Shown here piece by piece: positions 22,798 to 33,540 of a stretch of DNA of 64,000 bases. The notes beneath the pieces were generated by a model, which did no database searches, had not been told where the DNA came from, and worked only from the letters and a program-made list of their open reading frames with translations. Each line of letters opens with the position of its first letter. Position 1 is the stretch's first letter. Made by a program: the position numbers and the translations under genes. Source of the stretch: Lophius americanus (taxonomy: Eukaryota > Chordata > Actinopteri > Lophiiformes > Lophiidae); contig JBBDHG010000003.1 of assembly GCA_037951165.1 (NCBI GenBank), positions 12,622,001 through 12,686,000 of the forward strand. The letters run 5' to 3'.

Positions 22798-23177
22798 TAC
22801 TTTCGTCACGGACAGCAAGTGTATATCCAAGAAAAGTCCCCAATCTCCTGTGTTGTACAAGCAATCTCCCTGATTGAACTCTTCACGTTAAATGAGGTTA
22901 TGACCACAGTGTTTTTTGTAAAAAAGCTCCAACTAGTGAGTAAAATATAACTATTAGGTAATATATGAAATACACAAGATAGGTCTCCTCAAGTCGATTC
23001 ATATGCACCGAATTCTGACTCAATCGGAACAACGGTTTAAAAATGATGGTCCTCTTCACGCTATGGTCTATGTTTGTAAAGAATTTCAAAATGATCAGTG
23101 AAATAGTCTCTGAGTTATTGTGCTAACACGAAGGATCTGCAGACGTGGCGACGATGAATCCAAGGGTATAATTATCA
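22798..23177 (-). repeat. Modular repeat, copy 4
   Basis: Reverse orientation. Tail (CGTCACGGACAGCAAGTGTA, TTGTACAAGCAATCTCCCTG) comes first on the plus strand, then AAAAAGCTCCAACTAGTGAG, AAGTCGATTCATATGCACCG, and finally the head as GTGCTAACACGAAGGATCTG near 23122. The GAAGAACTGG signature is missing, so it is a deletion derivative. Confidence 0.65.
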
Positions 23178-24076
23178 AAACTTTAGTTCCGAGTTCAAGA
23201 ATAAACCAGTAAACTGTGTCTTAGAACTGAGAGAGAATATAACCATTAATAAATCATCAATCTGCTAAAACGTCTTTCACATAGCTTAGTGAAAACAAAA
23301 CAAAAAGAAAAGACGATTTGGTTGAATTTCTGGTTTTGTTTGTGCTGTAGACTCTTTTGACTTTATTAGAGATGATTAAACCTCCTGTTCGGTCTTCTTC
23401 TGTGGTTTTGATTTTGGAAAACTCATGCCACCATTTACTGGTCAGGCATGAACACTGAAGTGTTTTCAGTGGTTTTTGTGGATCCGGTTGGACGAAGAGA
23501 TGTCATCTGATAGTAGAACTTTGAAAAAGCGCAAAGAAAATAAACTTTTCTGTCTTAAGTTAAAACGGCTCCACCTACTTGGGCACTCACACACCAACAG
23601 ATCAGATCAATCAGAAGCCATGTTGGGCTCAGTGCCATCCTGCTTTCCATCTGGATCCTTAATGATACACCTGAGGTGGAAAACTTGGAGCTTCTCATTT
23701 CCTCCAACCTTCTCCTTCGGTGAACACTTCCAGCATCTGCTCCAGATGCTGTGCGGTGGCGGCATGGGTGGGAGTGTTCAGATCCTGTGAAGGAGGATTT
23801 ATCATCATAAATAAACAATTTCATCTCATGACTGTTTTCAATTTTGTGAGGGAAGGGGAGCAAAGAAAAGTAATCACTGCATGTTGATTGCATGGCGAAC
23901 ATGTTACGCAAATCAAACCTCACCTGAACATGAACATTTATTTATTTGTCAAAGTCTTCATTACCCTCAGGCTGTCATTTCACTTTTTTGTACTGTAAAC
24001 TATGAAAGCATACTGCAAGTCCCTATTTTTCCAAATGAAAAAGCTAATTATTTAGTTTATTCAAGAAAAAGATGTA
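23178..24076. other. Unannotated stretch
   Basis: Opposed open frames at 23476-23790 (plus) and 23555-23923 (minus, 122 codons) overlap and neither shows a domain. No gene called. Confidence 0.4.
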
Positions 24077-24198
24077 GTGCCTGGATAAAAGCGGAAGGTT
24101 GGGTGAGGAAGGAGGTCCGAAGTAATCCATATGTAGAACACCACCAACAGATGATCCATTGTTGTGACCACGAAAGGGAACAGTTGGAAGACAAAGAC
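24077..24198 (+). mobile_element. RTE-like 3' end, strongly degraded
   Basis: GTGCCTGGATAAAAGCGGAA, GGTTGGGTGAGGAAGG, AGATGATCCATTGTTGTGAC and GGGAACAGTTGGAAGAC follow the order of the family at 2869-3107. Confidence 0.45.
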
Positions 24199-25034
24199 TA
24201 TGAAGAATATATATTATATATATTTATATTTATATAGCCTGAAATCCTTAGGTGTCTGCTACAACAGTCCCAGCGTTAAGATGAAATTGGATGTGATTGT
24301 GAGAACAAATTGGAACTCTTCTAGCCCTTGAGTTAGTGTGGTTGATACCTGAGAAATCCAATTTGCTCTCAACCTGCCTGTTCATTTTCACCAGTATGTG
24401 CTGCTAGAAGAAAAATATGTCTGGCCTCAGTAACTGAGATGTGCAAAACTTGACCCTTTAAAAATCACATCACCAAGTCCATTAAAATCCCGGCAACAAC
24501 ATAAAAGAAAACACAAAACATACAATGTAGTGCAAAGAAACACATTTAAACAAACCCAAGATTATTCACCTCATCAGCAGTTCTCACCCCCAGCGCTCCA
24601 TCAACAAGAAACACGAGCGTCCCTCTAAAAACCGCTGAGCGCTCATCCAGTGACTCGCTCCTGTGCGTTTCTAAGTTTGTTTGAGAGCAGGCTGACGGAA
24701 AAACTACAAGACTGATTTGCATTAAAGTTTACCCAGAGGTATGTTTTGGTATGTGCTAGAGCCGTATGGAGTATTGACGTAATATATGGTTATTGCTGCC
24801 TTTGTTTTTCTGATTCCATTTATGTCCATTTGGGGGCGGAGCCAGGGGCTCCTTTTCCAGAGTTCCTTGGTGGTGTAGCTGGGGACTCAGTGGGCTGAAC
24901 AGAGATGCCGAAGGGAAAAGTTTTTCAGAGTTACTTCATAGAGTTTGTTGGAATTCTTTGTAGATTTAGGGGCGGGAAAAACTCGGACATTAATTGAAAA
25001 ATCTGCATAAAATTCTCCTGAACCCAGGATATTA
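24199..25034. repeat. Mostly unannotated; dispersed repeat at its right end
   Basis: From about 24825 to 24965 the sequence shares GGGGGCGGAGCC..., GACTCAGTGGGCTGAACAG and a TTCAGAGTTAC/TACAGAGTA motif with 46255-46395. The remainder (24199-24820) is unrecognised. Confidence 0.4.
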
Positions 25035-25378
25035 TTGCGGCTTGGCGGAGGTTTGCCCCCTCTGAGTACTTTATCTAGTTCAAAAATGATATCACAGATA
25101 AGTGAAAACCTTAGCTGTGAGCTGTGGTTCACTTTGAGCTCCAGCGGTGAGGCCAGGACGTCGTTCAACTATGGTTGCTGCCATATCACTTGTGGTGTGA
25201 AATCTAGGAGGACAAAACCCATCTTGCCTTGCCTAACCACAAGTAACCACTCATGTATTGCCCTTGCCCCTAAATTATGTAACAACCTACCCGCTACCCT
25301 CAGATCAGCAGAGTCCGCTGAATTAAAAAAAAAAAAACAACCTCTGAAAAACGCATTTTTCCCAACTTTGTTATTCTA
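25035..25378 (+). mobile_element. LINE C-terminal fragment
   Basis: The plus frame ends with HSCIALAPKLCNNLPATLRS AES-like sequence followed by a lysine run and LKNAFF, the usual non-LTR C-terminus (FSVxAPxLWNSLPxxLRSAxSxxxFKxxLKTxLF), at about 25238-25368. The upstream codons (SCELWFTLSSS and so on) are not recognisable. Truncated on both sides. Confidence 0.5.
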
Positions 25379-26654
25379 GATATGATTTGTTCTAGGGTTT
25401 TTTTGTGTGGTTGGTGTTGCTTGTTTAATTATTTTTTAGTTTTGTACACATCTTAAAAAACTTTTGCCTAAGATGCCTAGTAAATATAGATATAGACAAA
25501 GCTTTACTGATAGTATTTACTCATTTGCCATGACAAAGGAAAATTACAAGTTGTCCTGTCTTGAAGTTCAACTTGATGAGATGTACCTGAAAGAAGACCA
25601 GGTACTCGGGACTGGCTGGAGGTGAAGGACACTGGCTGAAAAACCTTCAGACCTGCTGAGGGATTCAGCTTCTGACTGTGGCTGAGGAGAAAGGATAAGT
25701 CTTGGGGAAAGAAGACCCAGCCAGCAGGAGACATCCCTGTCAATGCTAACAGACATTCTAGGATTGAAGAAGGCCGATGACCATGCATCACCAGAGGAGG
25801 TGCATGGGGACAGGTTGTACCACAAAGCTCCTTCAAATATTCATATGGGCCGACTTCAGCAGTAACCATAGATGCATCAGCCATGTTGGATGCTGCATTA
25901 TTAACTCTTGCGCCAGCTTTTATTCCCATTTGTTAGTAATGAGCATTTATGGCATTTATCAGCTAACTCCTCGTTCACTCTTTAGTCATCTTGGCATTTG
26001 AATCTCATTTATTTCGAAGAAACAAATTACTTGTGTCTCATTGAGGCTGAACCACCGAAAGATCTGACCATAGAATTTCTCTCTAATCATCGTCTTCAAC
26101 AGATCAAACTCTTAGACCCTAAACTCTTGAGGGAAACTTCAGGGAAACCAGCTGCTACATGGTTCCTGAAGTCCCTCTTCCTTATACCAACGTCAGACCA
26201 GTGGTTTATATATCAGGACCACTCACCTTTATTCATGTCCTATCACTCCCAACGGATCACTGAGACTGGCGCTCCCAACCACATAATACCAGGATCCAAG
26301 CTCAGCTGGCAACGAAACTGATAAACACCGATGTGCTCTACAGTTAAAGTTACAGAGGGACAATCAGCAGCCATACATACAAGAGAACATGAAATATATG
26401 TTAACAGCATGCCTGTCATGCCTGCGAGCTACTTCAGCATTTACCAATCATGCCCTCCAACTTTGGCGGTGTATTTCAACTGCAAAATTTCCATCTCCCC
26501 CCTCATCCCATAAGAATCAGCGCAGCTACATCTGCACCTCTCCATCTGCAGCACTCCATCTGCCTACTATTTACAGGCCCTCCGCTGTTTGTCATCCACA
26601 GCCTACGAATGCCTAATATATATATATATATATATATTTTGAGAGCTCTCTCTC
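25379..26654. other. Stretch with layered repeats, no gene recognised
   Basis: Open frames at 25504-25929 (minus, 141 codons) and 25998-26321 (plus, 107 codons) have no recognised domain. Sequence at about 26427-26505 recurs, diverged, at 27510-27590. An (AT)n run lies at 26615-26636. Confidence 0.4.
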
Positions 26655-26905
26655 TTTTTTCCAAACCTAACCGGTCATGGCAGTAGGCCGTCCACCCTGA
26701 GTCTTGGATCTGCACGAGGTTTTTGCCCATTAAAAGGCAGTTTTTTCTCCCCACTGTCGCCAAGTGCTTGCTCACGGAGGAATTTGTTGGGTCTCTGCAA
26801 GATAATTATAAAATAGTTGGTCTACATCTGCTGATTCCATGAAACATCTTGAGCCCACAGTTGTTGCGAATTGGCTCTATATAAAAGATTGATTGTTTGA
26901 TATTG
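26655..26905 (+). mobile_element. LINE 3' tail, plus orientation
   Basis: Opposite-orientation relative of 13438-13694. It contains GGCCGTCCACCCTGAGTCTT, GGATCTGCACGAGG, CACTGTCGCCAAGTGCTTGC and ends TTGGCTCTATATAAAAGATT then GATTG. Confidence 0.6.
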
Positions 26906-27015
26906 GTATTCACCTTGCCGCCTAACTCTGTTGTTGAATATTAGGTGCTTTGCTGGGTTTAGAGTATTTATTCTTCTTACCATATCTGTCGGCAATGAGC
27001 TTACAATAGGGCTGT

Positions 27016-27191
27016 TCATTAGATAGAATATCCCCTTTGTAGCCACGGTGCTTGGGGGGGATAACCTTAAGGTAGTTGGTCCTCAGGCCTACAAATAGCA
27101 GTCCCACTGGAAAGAATATCCTCTCGTAGTCGCGAAGCTCCGGGGGATAGCCTCAAGGTGGCTGATCCCCAGGCCCACACTTAGGAGATCT
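27016..27191. repeat. Two tandem units of about 88 bp
   Basis: GAATATCC(C/T)CT...GTAG(C/T)C...CTTAAGGTAGTTGGTCCTCAGG-like sequence occurs at 27026 and again, diverged, at 27114 (CTCAAGGTGGCTGATCCCCA), giving a period of 88 bases, which is not a multiple of three. The short minus frame across the first unit (26922-27107) is probably not a gene. Confidence 0.5.
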
Positions 27192-27234
27192 TCACAGCAG
27201 CAGCGCCAGGTTTCTAATCTGTGCAGTTTGGGGG

Positions 27235-27826
27235 ATAGGATATTTGCTCATCACTTCCCAAAAATCTTGCTGTGAATTAACTGCGGGGAATGATGAGGTG
27301 GGAGCCTAGATGCCAAATTACATGTTTTGCCATTGTAATAAATAACGTGAGATGTCTGACTGAAATTAAAATTAAATTTAGCACTTTGAGATTTGATCCA
27401 AATGTAAATTGCATTATATATTAAATGTATTGCTATGAAATGGAGCGACGCATGCAAGCTAGTTAAGTCAGTCAACTTGAGCTACTCTGCTTACAATGTA
27501 CATGCAACACCCTCCATAACCATTTATCAATCACGCCCTCCAAATTTGGCGTTGTATTTTAACTGCAAAACTTCCCATCTCGCCCGTCTCCTCTGCTTAT
27601 GCCGGAACTGCCCTGCATTAGCATTTGCTACCTGTTCATTTAAGCCCCAACACCCCCCCAGTATCCACCTACAGGCTCCAACAGGGGGGGTTAGGATATT
27701 TGCTCATCACTACAAAAAAAATTTGGTGTAAATTATCTGCGGGGAGTGATGAGATCGGAGCCTAGAGGCCAAATGACATGTTTTGCCATTGTAATAGACA
27801 ATAATAACATGAGTTGTCTGACTGAA
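27235..27826. repeat. Pair of about 130-bp direct repeats
   Basis: 27235-27364 and 27691-27826 share GGATATTTGCTCATCAC, CTGCGGGGA(A/G)TGATGAG, GGAGCCTAGA, TTTTGCCATTGTAATA and TGTCTGACTGAA, in order, 456 bases apart. The segment between them includes a diverged copy of 26427-26505. This could be the ends of one element or successive duplications. No coding sequence. Confidence 0.55.
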
Positions 27827-28299
27827 CAACATATATTTGCTACCATGTGTTTCTTTGACACCCTGATGAAGGCTTGTGGATCTGAAACATGGCGTTATTT
27901 GAATTCATTCGATTCAAATCATTTTTCCCCGAGGGCCAATCACAAGGCACATATAGTAGCACAATATATCCAAACAACATACCTACAAGCACCCAAACAT
28001 AAATGAAACGCATACAACAGCTCACAGGACAACATATAGAGAAATTAAGAGTCGCTTCATGACAAGCTATATGCAGAGTCCATTGAAGTGCTGAAAGTGC
28101 TAATGTCCATACCTTTAATTAAGATTTTTGTTAAATAACTCTTGGAGGTTTCCTTTTGGTTGTTTTAGGGCTCAGACTCTAACAAGTAGAGGAGGGTTGA
28201 CTTACTGGACCACTAGTTATATTATCATACCACAGGGATAGAGGGATAATCACTAATGATATACTCTAACACCTGAAAAATCGGTGATTGTATTGACTC
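27827..28299. other. Unannotated stretch, possible Penelope-type tail
   Basis: CCTGATGAAGGCTTGTGGAT followed by CTGAAACATGGCG near 27862 resembles the CTGATGAAG...GAAACG phrase at the end of Penelope-like elements (compare 37097-37120). Weak on its own. Confidence 0.3.
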
Positions 28300-28511
28300 T
28301 ATTGAATCGTCTGCTGTTGTCCTTCATGGTAACGTTATCACTCAAAAACTATTTGATGGATCATTTTCAAACTTGAGGCTGTCATACTCCCTAGTGCGAG
28401 GAAGAGCTGGTTTGATATGGGGAGGAGTCAATTGTAAATTTCTGACACCAGAAGGGCAAATTTATCTAAGTTTTTGGACCATCCTCTCTCAACCATTGAT
28501 CAGTCTTAGAA
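28300..28511 (+). repeat. Modular repeat, copy 5 (5' half)
   Basis: Head with CTTCATGGTAACGTTATCAC and ATTTGATGGATCATTTTCAA, signature GTGCGAGGAAGAGCTGGTTTG near 28396, TTTCTGACACCAG, then TCTCAACCATTGATCAG. It stops there; the tail modules are missing. Confidence 0.6.
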
Positions 28512-29210
28512 ACGACACATCTCTGCTTCTGTATGCACTCTGAGACATTGCAGGCGAGCATTAATGATAACACACAACTCCAGCACACATTCAGGTCATC
28601 TAGTGAACGGATGTTCGTTTCTCAACAATGGACAGTTGATAACATTAGACTTGGTTCAGGAGAAAAATGAGGACAGCAAACATTAGACCGCCTCTCCTCT
28701 AGTATGAGAAACAATTATTGTAATTTGATTGAGACAATAAGATCTACAGTCTACATAAGGAGTACGGCCTTCTGCCTCTATTTGAGCTTTAACTTAAGAC
28801 TTAATATACTTTTTCTTACAGAATTCAGACAGGAAAATGTACGTAGTGACAAAACATAAATAAAATATCTTAAAGCGTCCATGAAAAAAAAAAAAGAAGT
28901 GTTTAGAAGATGACTCACCACATATTAAGAGGGATTTCAACCAGTCTTCATCTTACTAATGCTAAATGCAGTATTGCTACACCACCATCTGCTGGTGGAC
29001 CACCTCACATCTGTGTTTCCTCACCAGCTTGACCACCTTCACTAATTAAGTGTTTAGGGGGAAGTGAGAATCCCTTTAGTCACTGTGGTGAATAAAAACT
29101 GTATACAATTCCAGTCAAGGAGGAGACTGAATGATGATATAAACCCTTTAATAACGTGCTCAATCATTTTTTAGGACTCATTTTGAGTCAGACACTTGAC
29201 TGAACTGTGT
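28512..29210. other. Unannotated stretch
   Basis: No gene. The short palindrome CCACCATCTGCTGGTGG is near 28983. Confidence 0.45.
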
Positions 29211-29358
29211 AAAATATGACAGTGGGTAGCATTTTACCTGGGTATTTGGGTTCAAATCCACCTGGGCTCCTGAGGTCTCTATCAAGGTCTCTATCAAGTC
29301 GAGGTAATCCACTGACTCTAAATTGTCTGTAGGTGTGAGAGTGAGTGTGAATTAGCGG
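29211..29358 (+). mobile_element. tRNA-like SINE, degraded
   Basis: B-box-like GGGTTCAAATCC near 29249 and the later phrase GACTCTAAATTGTCTGTAGG, GTGTGAGAGTGAGTGTGAAT. A GGTCTCTATCAA unit is doubled near 29274. Confidence 0.5.
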
Positions 29359-30806
29359 CGTGCGGATCGATACTATAATATTGATACTTCAAATTCCAGC
29401 GTTTCTCAATTTAAAGTCAGTAATCTGTGGGGAAAATGTACCATAACTATCACCACGAACATGGTAGAAGGTAATAAGCTGTCAGAGGACTCTAGAGCCA
29501 CCAGGTGTGCTTCTCTTGGTTGGATAAAATAAAAGAATCATTGATCTGTAAAGCATTAATTGTTTTTTAACCAATCACATTTTGAATTAGTTGTGTTGGG
29601 CGTATTCTTTTGCATTAGTATGCGGAAAGTGTTTATTTCTAATATAAAGCCACTTATGAGCAGTTATTTTCAGCAAATGAATCAATCAAAACTTATTGGT
29701 GAAATTCGTCTGGCGGCCTGAACCATCAGCACCAACCTCAATGTCAGAGGGGAAGGATCTTCTGGTGCACATATTGCAAACTCAAGGCCCGTGAGAAAAT
29801 ATCTAGTTTCTATTATAAATGCAGAAAAAAGATACTACAAATCCCAGCATGCAGAGTGAAAGCCAGTGCGTCAATCAAGAGCGTTAGCGCTTCTCGTTGC
29901 TCCTCTGTTGACAGATATCAGCTTTTATCCAGTCACTCTAATAAACTTTAGGATAATCCTTAGAAGTGATGATGTGGAGTGCGTTCATGTCCTCTAGCTG
30001 TTCAACATGTGTGAGTGCTGCTGCCTTAAAACAAGAAATCAATACGTTGATCACATTTAATGTGAAATGCACTTGTAAGCTGTTCATACACCATACTGTT
30101 TTCTGAGGAGCAGCTGCTCCTGATTGCAGGAACAGATATTGGCAGCAACAGTCCACTTTTACCTTTTTATTCTGGCAGAAGAAAGAAATGGCCAAATCAG
30201 CCCAGCCATTTACCAAAGGTGATTTTAAGTTCCTTTTTGCTGATATTATTAATTGAAAACAGTACGATTTTAGATAATAACTGTCTATTATTGATGACTT
30301 TTCTTTGCAATGATTCTTTGATTTATTCCCGAAAACACTGCTGATAGAGATGGGGACATAGAAATGATTCATGCTGGTCAATTTTGAATTGTATCTAAAC
30401 ACTTTTTATTCCCTTTGTTTGTCCAGAATTAAATAAAATGATAAAATAAAATAAGAATAAATTTTCATAATAGCTCAGATTAAACATGACCAGTTTGAAT
30501 CGTGTTAGGCCCTCATTGTAGATTTTATTTTTATTTTGTTCCCCTCTATGAATGAGTATGACACACCCATAGGCAGGACCAAGACTGCAGCTGAGATAAC
30601 GGATCATCCCTTTCCAAACCTCACAGATCTAAACAATTAAGCCAAAGCAGGCATTTCTATTACTATAGCTCAGTACATCACCCCCTCAACCCCCCAGGCC
30701 TGAGTGTGGACAAATGCCTGTCAATTTATGTCATTATTGTTCTGTTGAGTATTGTGTGGTCAGAGAGGAATATTGAATTACCATGGACAGTAAAGTCCAA
30801 AATTTG
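29359..30806. other. Unannotated stretch, possible hAT-like relic
   Basis: GCAAACTCAAGGCCCGTGAG near 29778 resembles the terminal region of hAT-type elements in fish. A minus-strand open frame of 154 codons (29938-30402) has no domain that I recognise. About 30640-30790 looks like unique, possibly conserved noncoding sequence. Confidence 0.3.
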
Positions 30807-31612
30807 AAACTAGACTTATGCTGTCGTCACTGACAGCAAGTGTATATTCCTTTAAAAGTCCCAAATCCCCCTTTTTGATCTCCTCAAATGAAATGGAAAG
30901 TTTTGTCCACAGTATATTTTGGTAAAAATCTCCCCCCAATGAGGACATGTTTTACCATTACAGACGAAAACAATGTATAATAGAAAGCTCTCACCAAAAG
31001 CCAACCAATGATTAGAAAATGATGTCTGAAAAATAATGTTTTTTGTAAAAAGCTCAACCTAGTCACTAAAATAGGAACTTTTTGAGTAAAATACGATTTA
31101 TACAGATAGATCGCCTGGACTGGATCACATACATTGGACCATCGGCTGAGAAATTATGGCCCAAAACTTTCTGAGATAAAGCTCCCCCTAGTTTCGCAAC
31201 TATACAACAGACCTTTCCCAAAACAATCCAGTTCTTCGTTCCACGAAGGTCTCTTCAACTATATCCAGAAGAATATATGTTTTGAGTTATATCCGGAAAA
31301 ATGTTCCCCCTAGTAAATAAAACATGAGATTTAGAAAATAGATCTCTTTGATTCAAATGAATGAGATTTGGATTAAATTGGACCAACTCTTTAGAAGTTG
31401 TGTCCTGACAATTTTGAATATAAAGCTAGCCCTACTGTCGGAAATGTGCACCCGAACATTCCCAAAACACTCCAGTTCTTTCTCACACTAAAGTCTATGT
31501 GGGTCTGAAATTTGAAACTGATCCATGTAGTAGTTTTTTAGTTATCGCACTAACACGAGGGATCTGCGGCAGTGGGCGCGGCAATGATGGGGATATAATA
31601 ATAAAAGAAGGT
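30807..31612 (-). repeat. Modular repeat, copy 6 (longest minus copy)
   Basis: Begins with AAACTAGACTTATGCTGTCG and TCACTGACAGCAAGTGTATA. It has two CTCCCCCTAG/GTTCCCCCTAG blocks and two signature blocks (CAATCCAGTTCTTCGTTCC near 31226; ACTCCAGTTCTTTCTCACAC near 31469), and finishes with the head TATCGCACTAACACGAGGGA, TCTGCGGC and GATGGGGATATAATAAT. This is the best copy for building a consensus on the minus strand. Confidence 0.7.
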
Positions 31613-33274
31613 TTCTGGAACCTGCATTTTGCATTTCCTTTAACTTCTTACAGTAAAATAATTTTTGCAATGATTTAATATCAATCAAAATTAAAATTTG
31701 GAAAAAATCTCATGTAGCTCCCATTTGAGAAAACTGTTGTTTATAGCAGGATTCACCAAACGGCCAAATTCAGACCGCAAAGTCTTCTACCGTTTTTTTC
31801 TGATAATACTTATAATAATACAAACTTTTATTTTTGTGAGGTTCTGTATGCAGAAGTTTTACTTGTGTTGAAGAATTCTCACAGTCAGGGATCTGAACAG
31901 TTTTTTCACCTCTGACCACTTCCAATTCTGCGACATATCGGTTCATTAAAGAGTCAATATGATGATGATAAGAAGCTTTATTTCTGCTTCTTCTTTGGTA
32001 CAATATATGCAGCCCAGCATGCTTTGCAACAAAGAAATAAGATGTGAGAGGATGAAAAGAAACACAGGGTTATACTCTTACTATTATTAAAATAAAACCC
32101 ACTTGAGGATAAAGTTTGAAATAAAACCCACTTGAGGATAAAGTTTGTTCAAGTAATAATAAAAAACACAGAAAATGCACAACATAGTTTGAAGTAAAAA
32201 CCAACTGAATTACAATAGAACAAAAATGACAGTAAATTTTGCGTTAGTAAACAAAGGCGCCTAAACTCCAAGACAAAAAACTCATCTGTGGTTGCAGTAA
32301 TCCCATTTTATATACGTGTGGATAGGACATATGGACAAGGTTAATCCAATATGTTCCCATTGGCGGGGGACTAAAAATAGAATTAGAAAAGGCACACTGT
32401 GAAGACCCCTGAGCTAGTCTGTCCCTCCATGAGCCTGATTGGTGAAGTTGGGTCGTCATGGTGATTCAGCTCACCTGGTCATGTGTCCAGAAAATAGCCT
32501 CCTCCCTCCCCCTAACTTTCACCCAGTTTGGTTTTTGTTTTAAATTTGTTTTTCCCTTCATTTCTTCTGTAGTTACGTGAAAAAAACATGAAAAGAGATA
32601 TTTTGTTATATAAAATAAACGTTTTTGGTGCAAGAATCATAAAATCAGCCAGGTGGTTAGGGTGTGAGAGCAGGGAGAAGGAAGGTAGTGGAAAACAATG
32701 GGGACATTAGATGGAGAAAAAAAAAGCTGGTTGTCCAAATTTTAAGGACCTCTTTTTGATTTTCTAATTTGGAGGGAAATAGTTTTTTTCATAGACAAAA
32801 ACTATGAATCAAATTTATCATAAGTTCATGAACAAAATTTTATTTTTAGAGCGCACCTTAGGACCTCAAGAGCATAAAAATTAAGTTCCAGCTTTGGAAA
32901 TTCTTCAAATCTCTTTCAAAAAAACTTTATTTTTATGGTTTTACCTTCAAAAACTCAGACAATAAAACAGTAAATACATTTTTTGATTAATGCTGCACAA
33001 ACCTGTCATTTTTTCTACAGCGGCAGCATTTTAACACAAATAGTACACACTGTTAAAAGAGATGTACTGGTGATTTAAGAAAATGACTCAAACTGGTGAC
33101 TGAATTAAATTAAGGTATTACAACTTCAACTGAAGACTCAGTATTACTTAATTAGATTGTGTTTTACCAGTGAACAAATTAATTTTCTCACAGTGTAGGG
33201 TGGTACAAGGTATAAATAATCAGACGAAGGTACATTATCGCATTAATGGGCTGCAAAAATATTATTTTGAGGGA
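31613..33274. other. Unannotated stretch
   Basis: CACCAAACGGCCAAATTCAG near 31752 recalls hAT-type ends. Two perfect 28-bp tandem units starting AATAAAACCCACTTGAGG are at 32091-32118 and 32119-32146. No gene recognised. Confidence 0.4.
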
Positions 33275-33540
33275 ATGACAAAAGGTACAAAGCTGGTTCA
33301 ACTTCTAATCAGGAAGCCTCCTTTTGCAGATTTTCTAGGCTTGACCTAGTGGGAGAAGACCCCGGGATAGACCCTCCCACTGGAGGGACTATTTGTCTCA
33401 TCTAGCCTTAAGGATGACCTGGAGAGTGTTGCTTTGGACAGGGACGCTTGGAATGACCTGCTTGGCCTTCCTTAACCTCGACCCAACCACCTATAAATAA
33501 AAGAAAAGGGATAGATGGATGGGTGGATGGATGCGGTCTG
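33275..33540 (+). mobile_element. LINE C-terminus with (GATG)n tail
   Basis: CTAGGCTTGACCTAGTGGGA, GAAGACCCCGGGATAGACCC, GGAGGGACTATTTGTCTC, then CGACCCAACC, a degraded AAGAAAAGG and GATGGATGGGTGGATGGATG. This is the end of a very common teleost LINE whose last codons read like RPRGRPRTRWRDYVS; here frameshifted. Same family as 44397-44690. Confidence 0.6.

Noticed and set aside
25504..25929. 141-codon minus-strand frame
   Set aside because: No recognisable domain, and the overlapping frame on the same strand is equally plausible.
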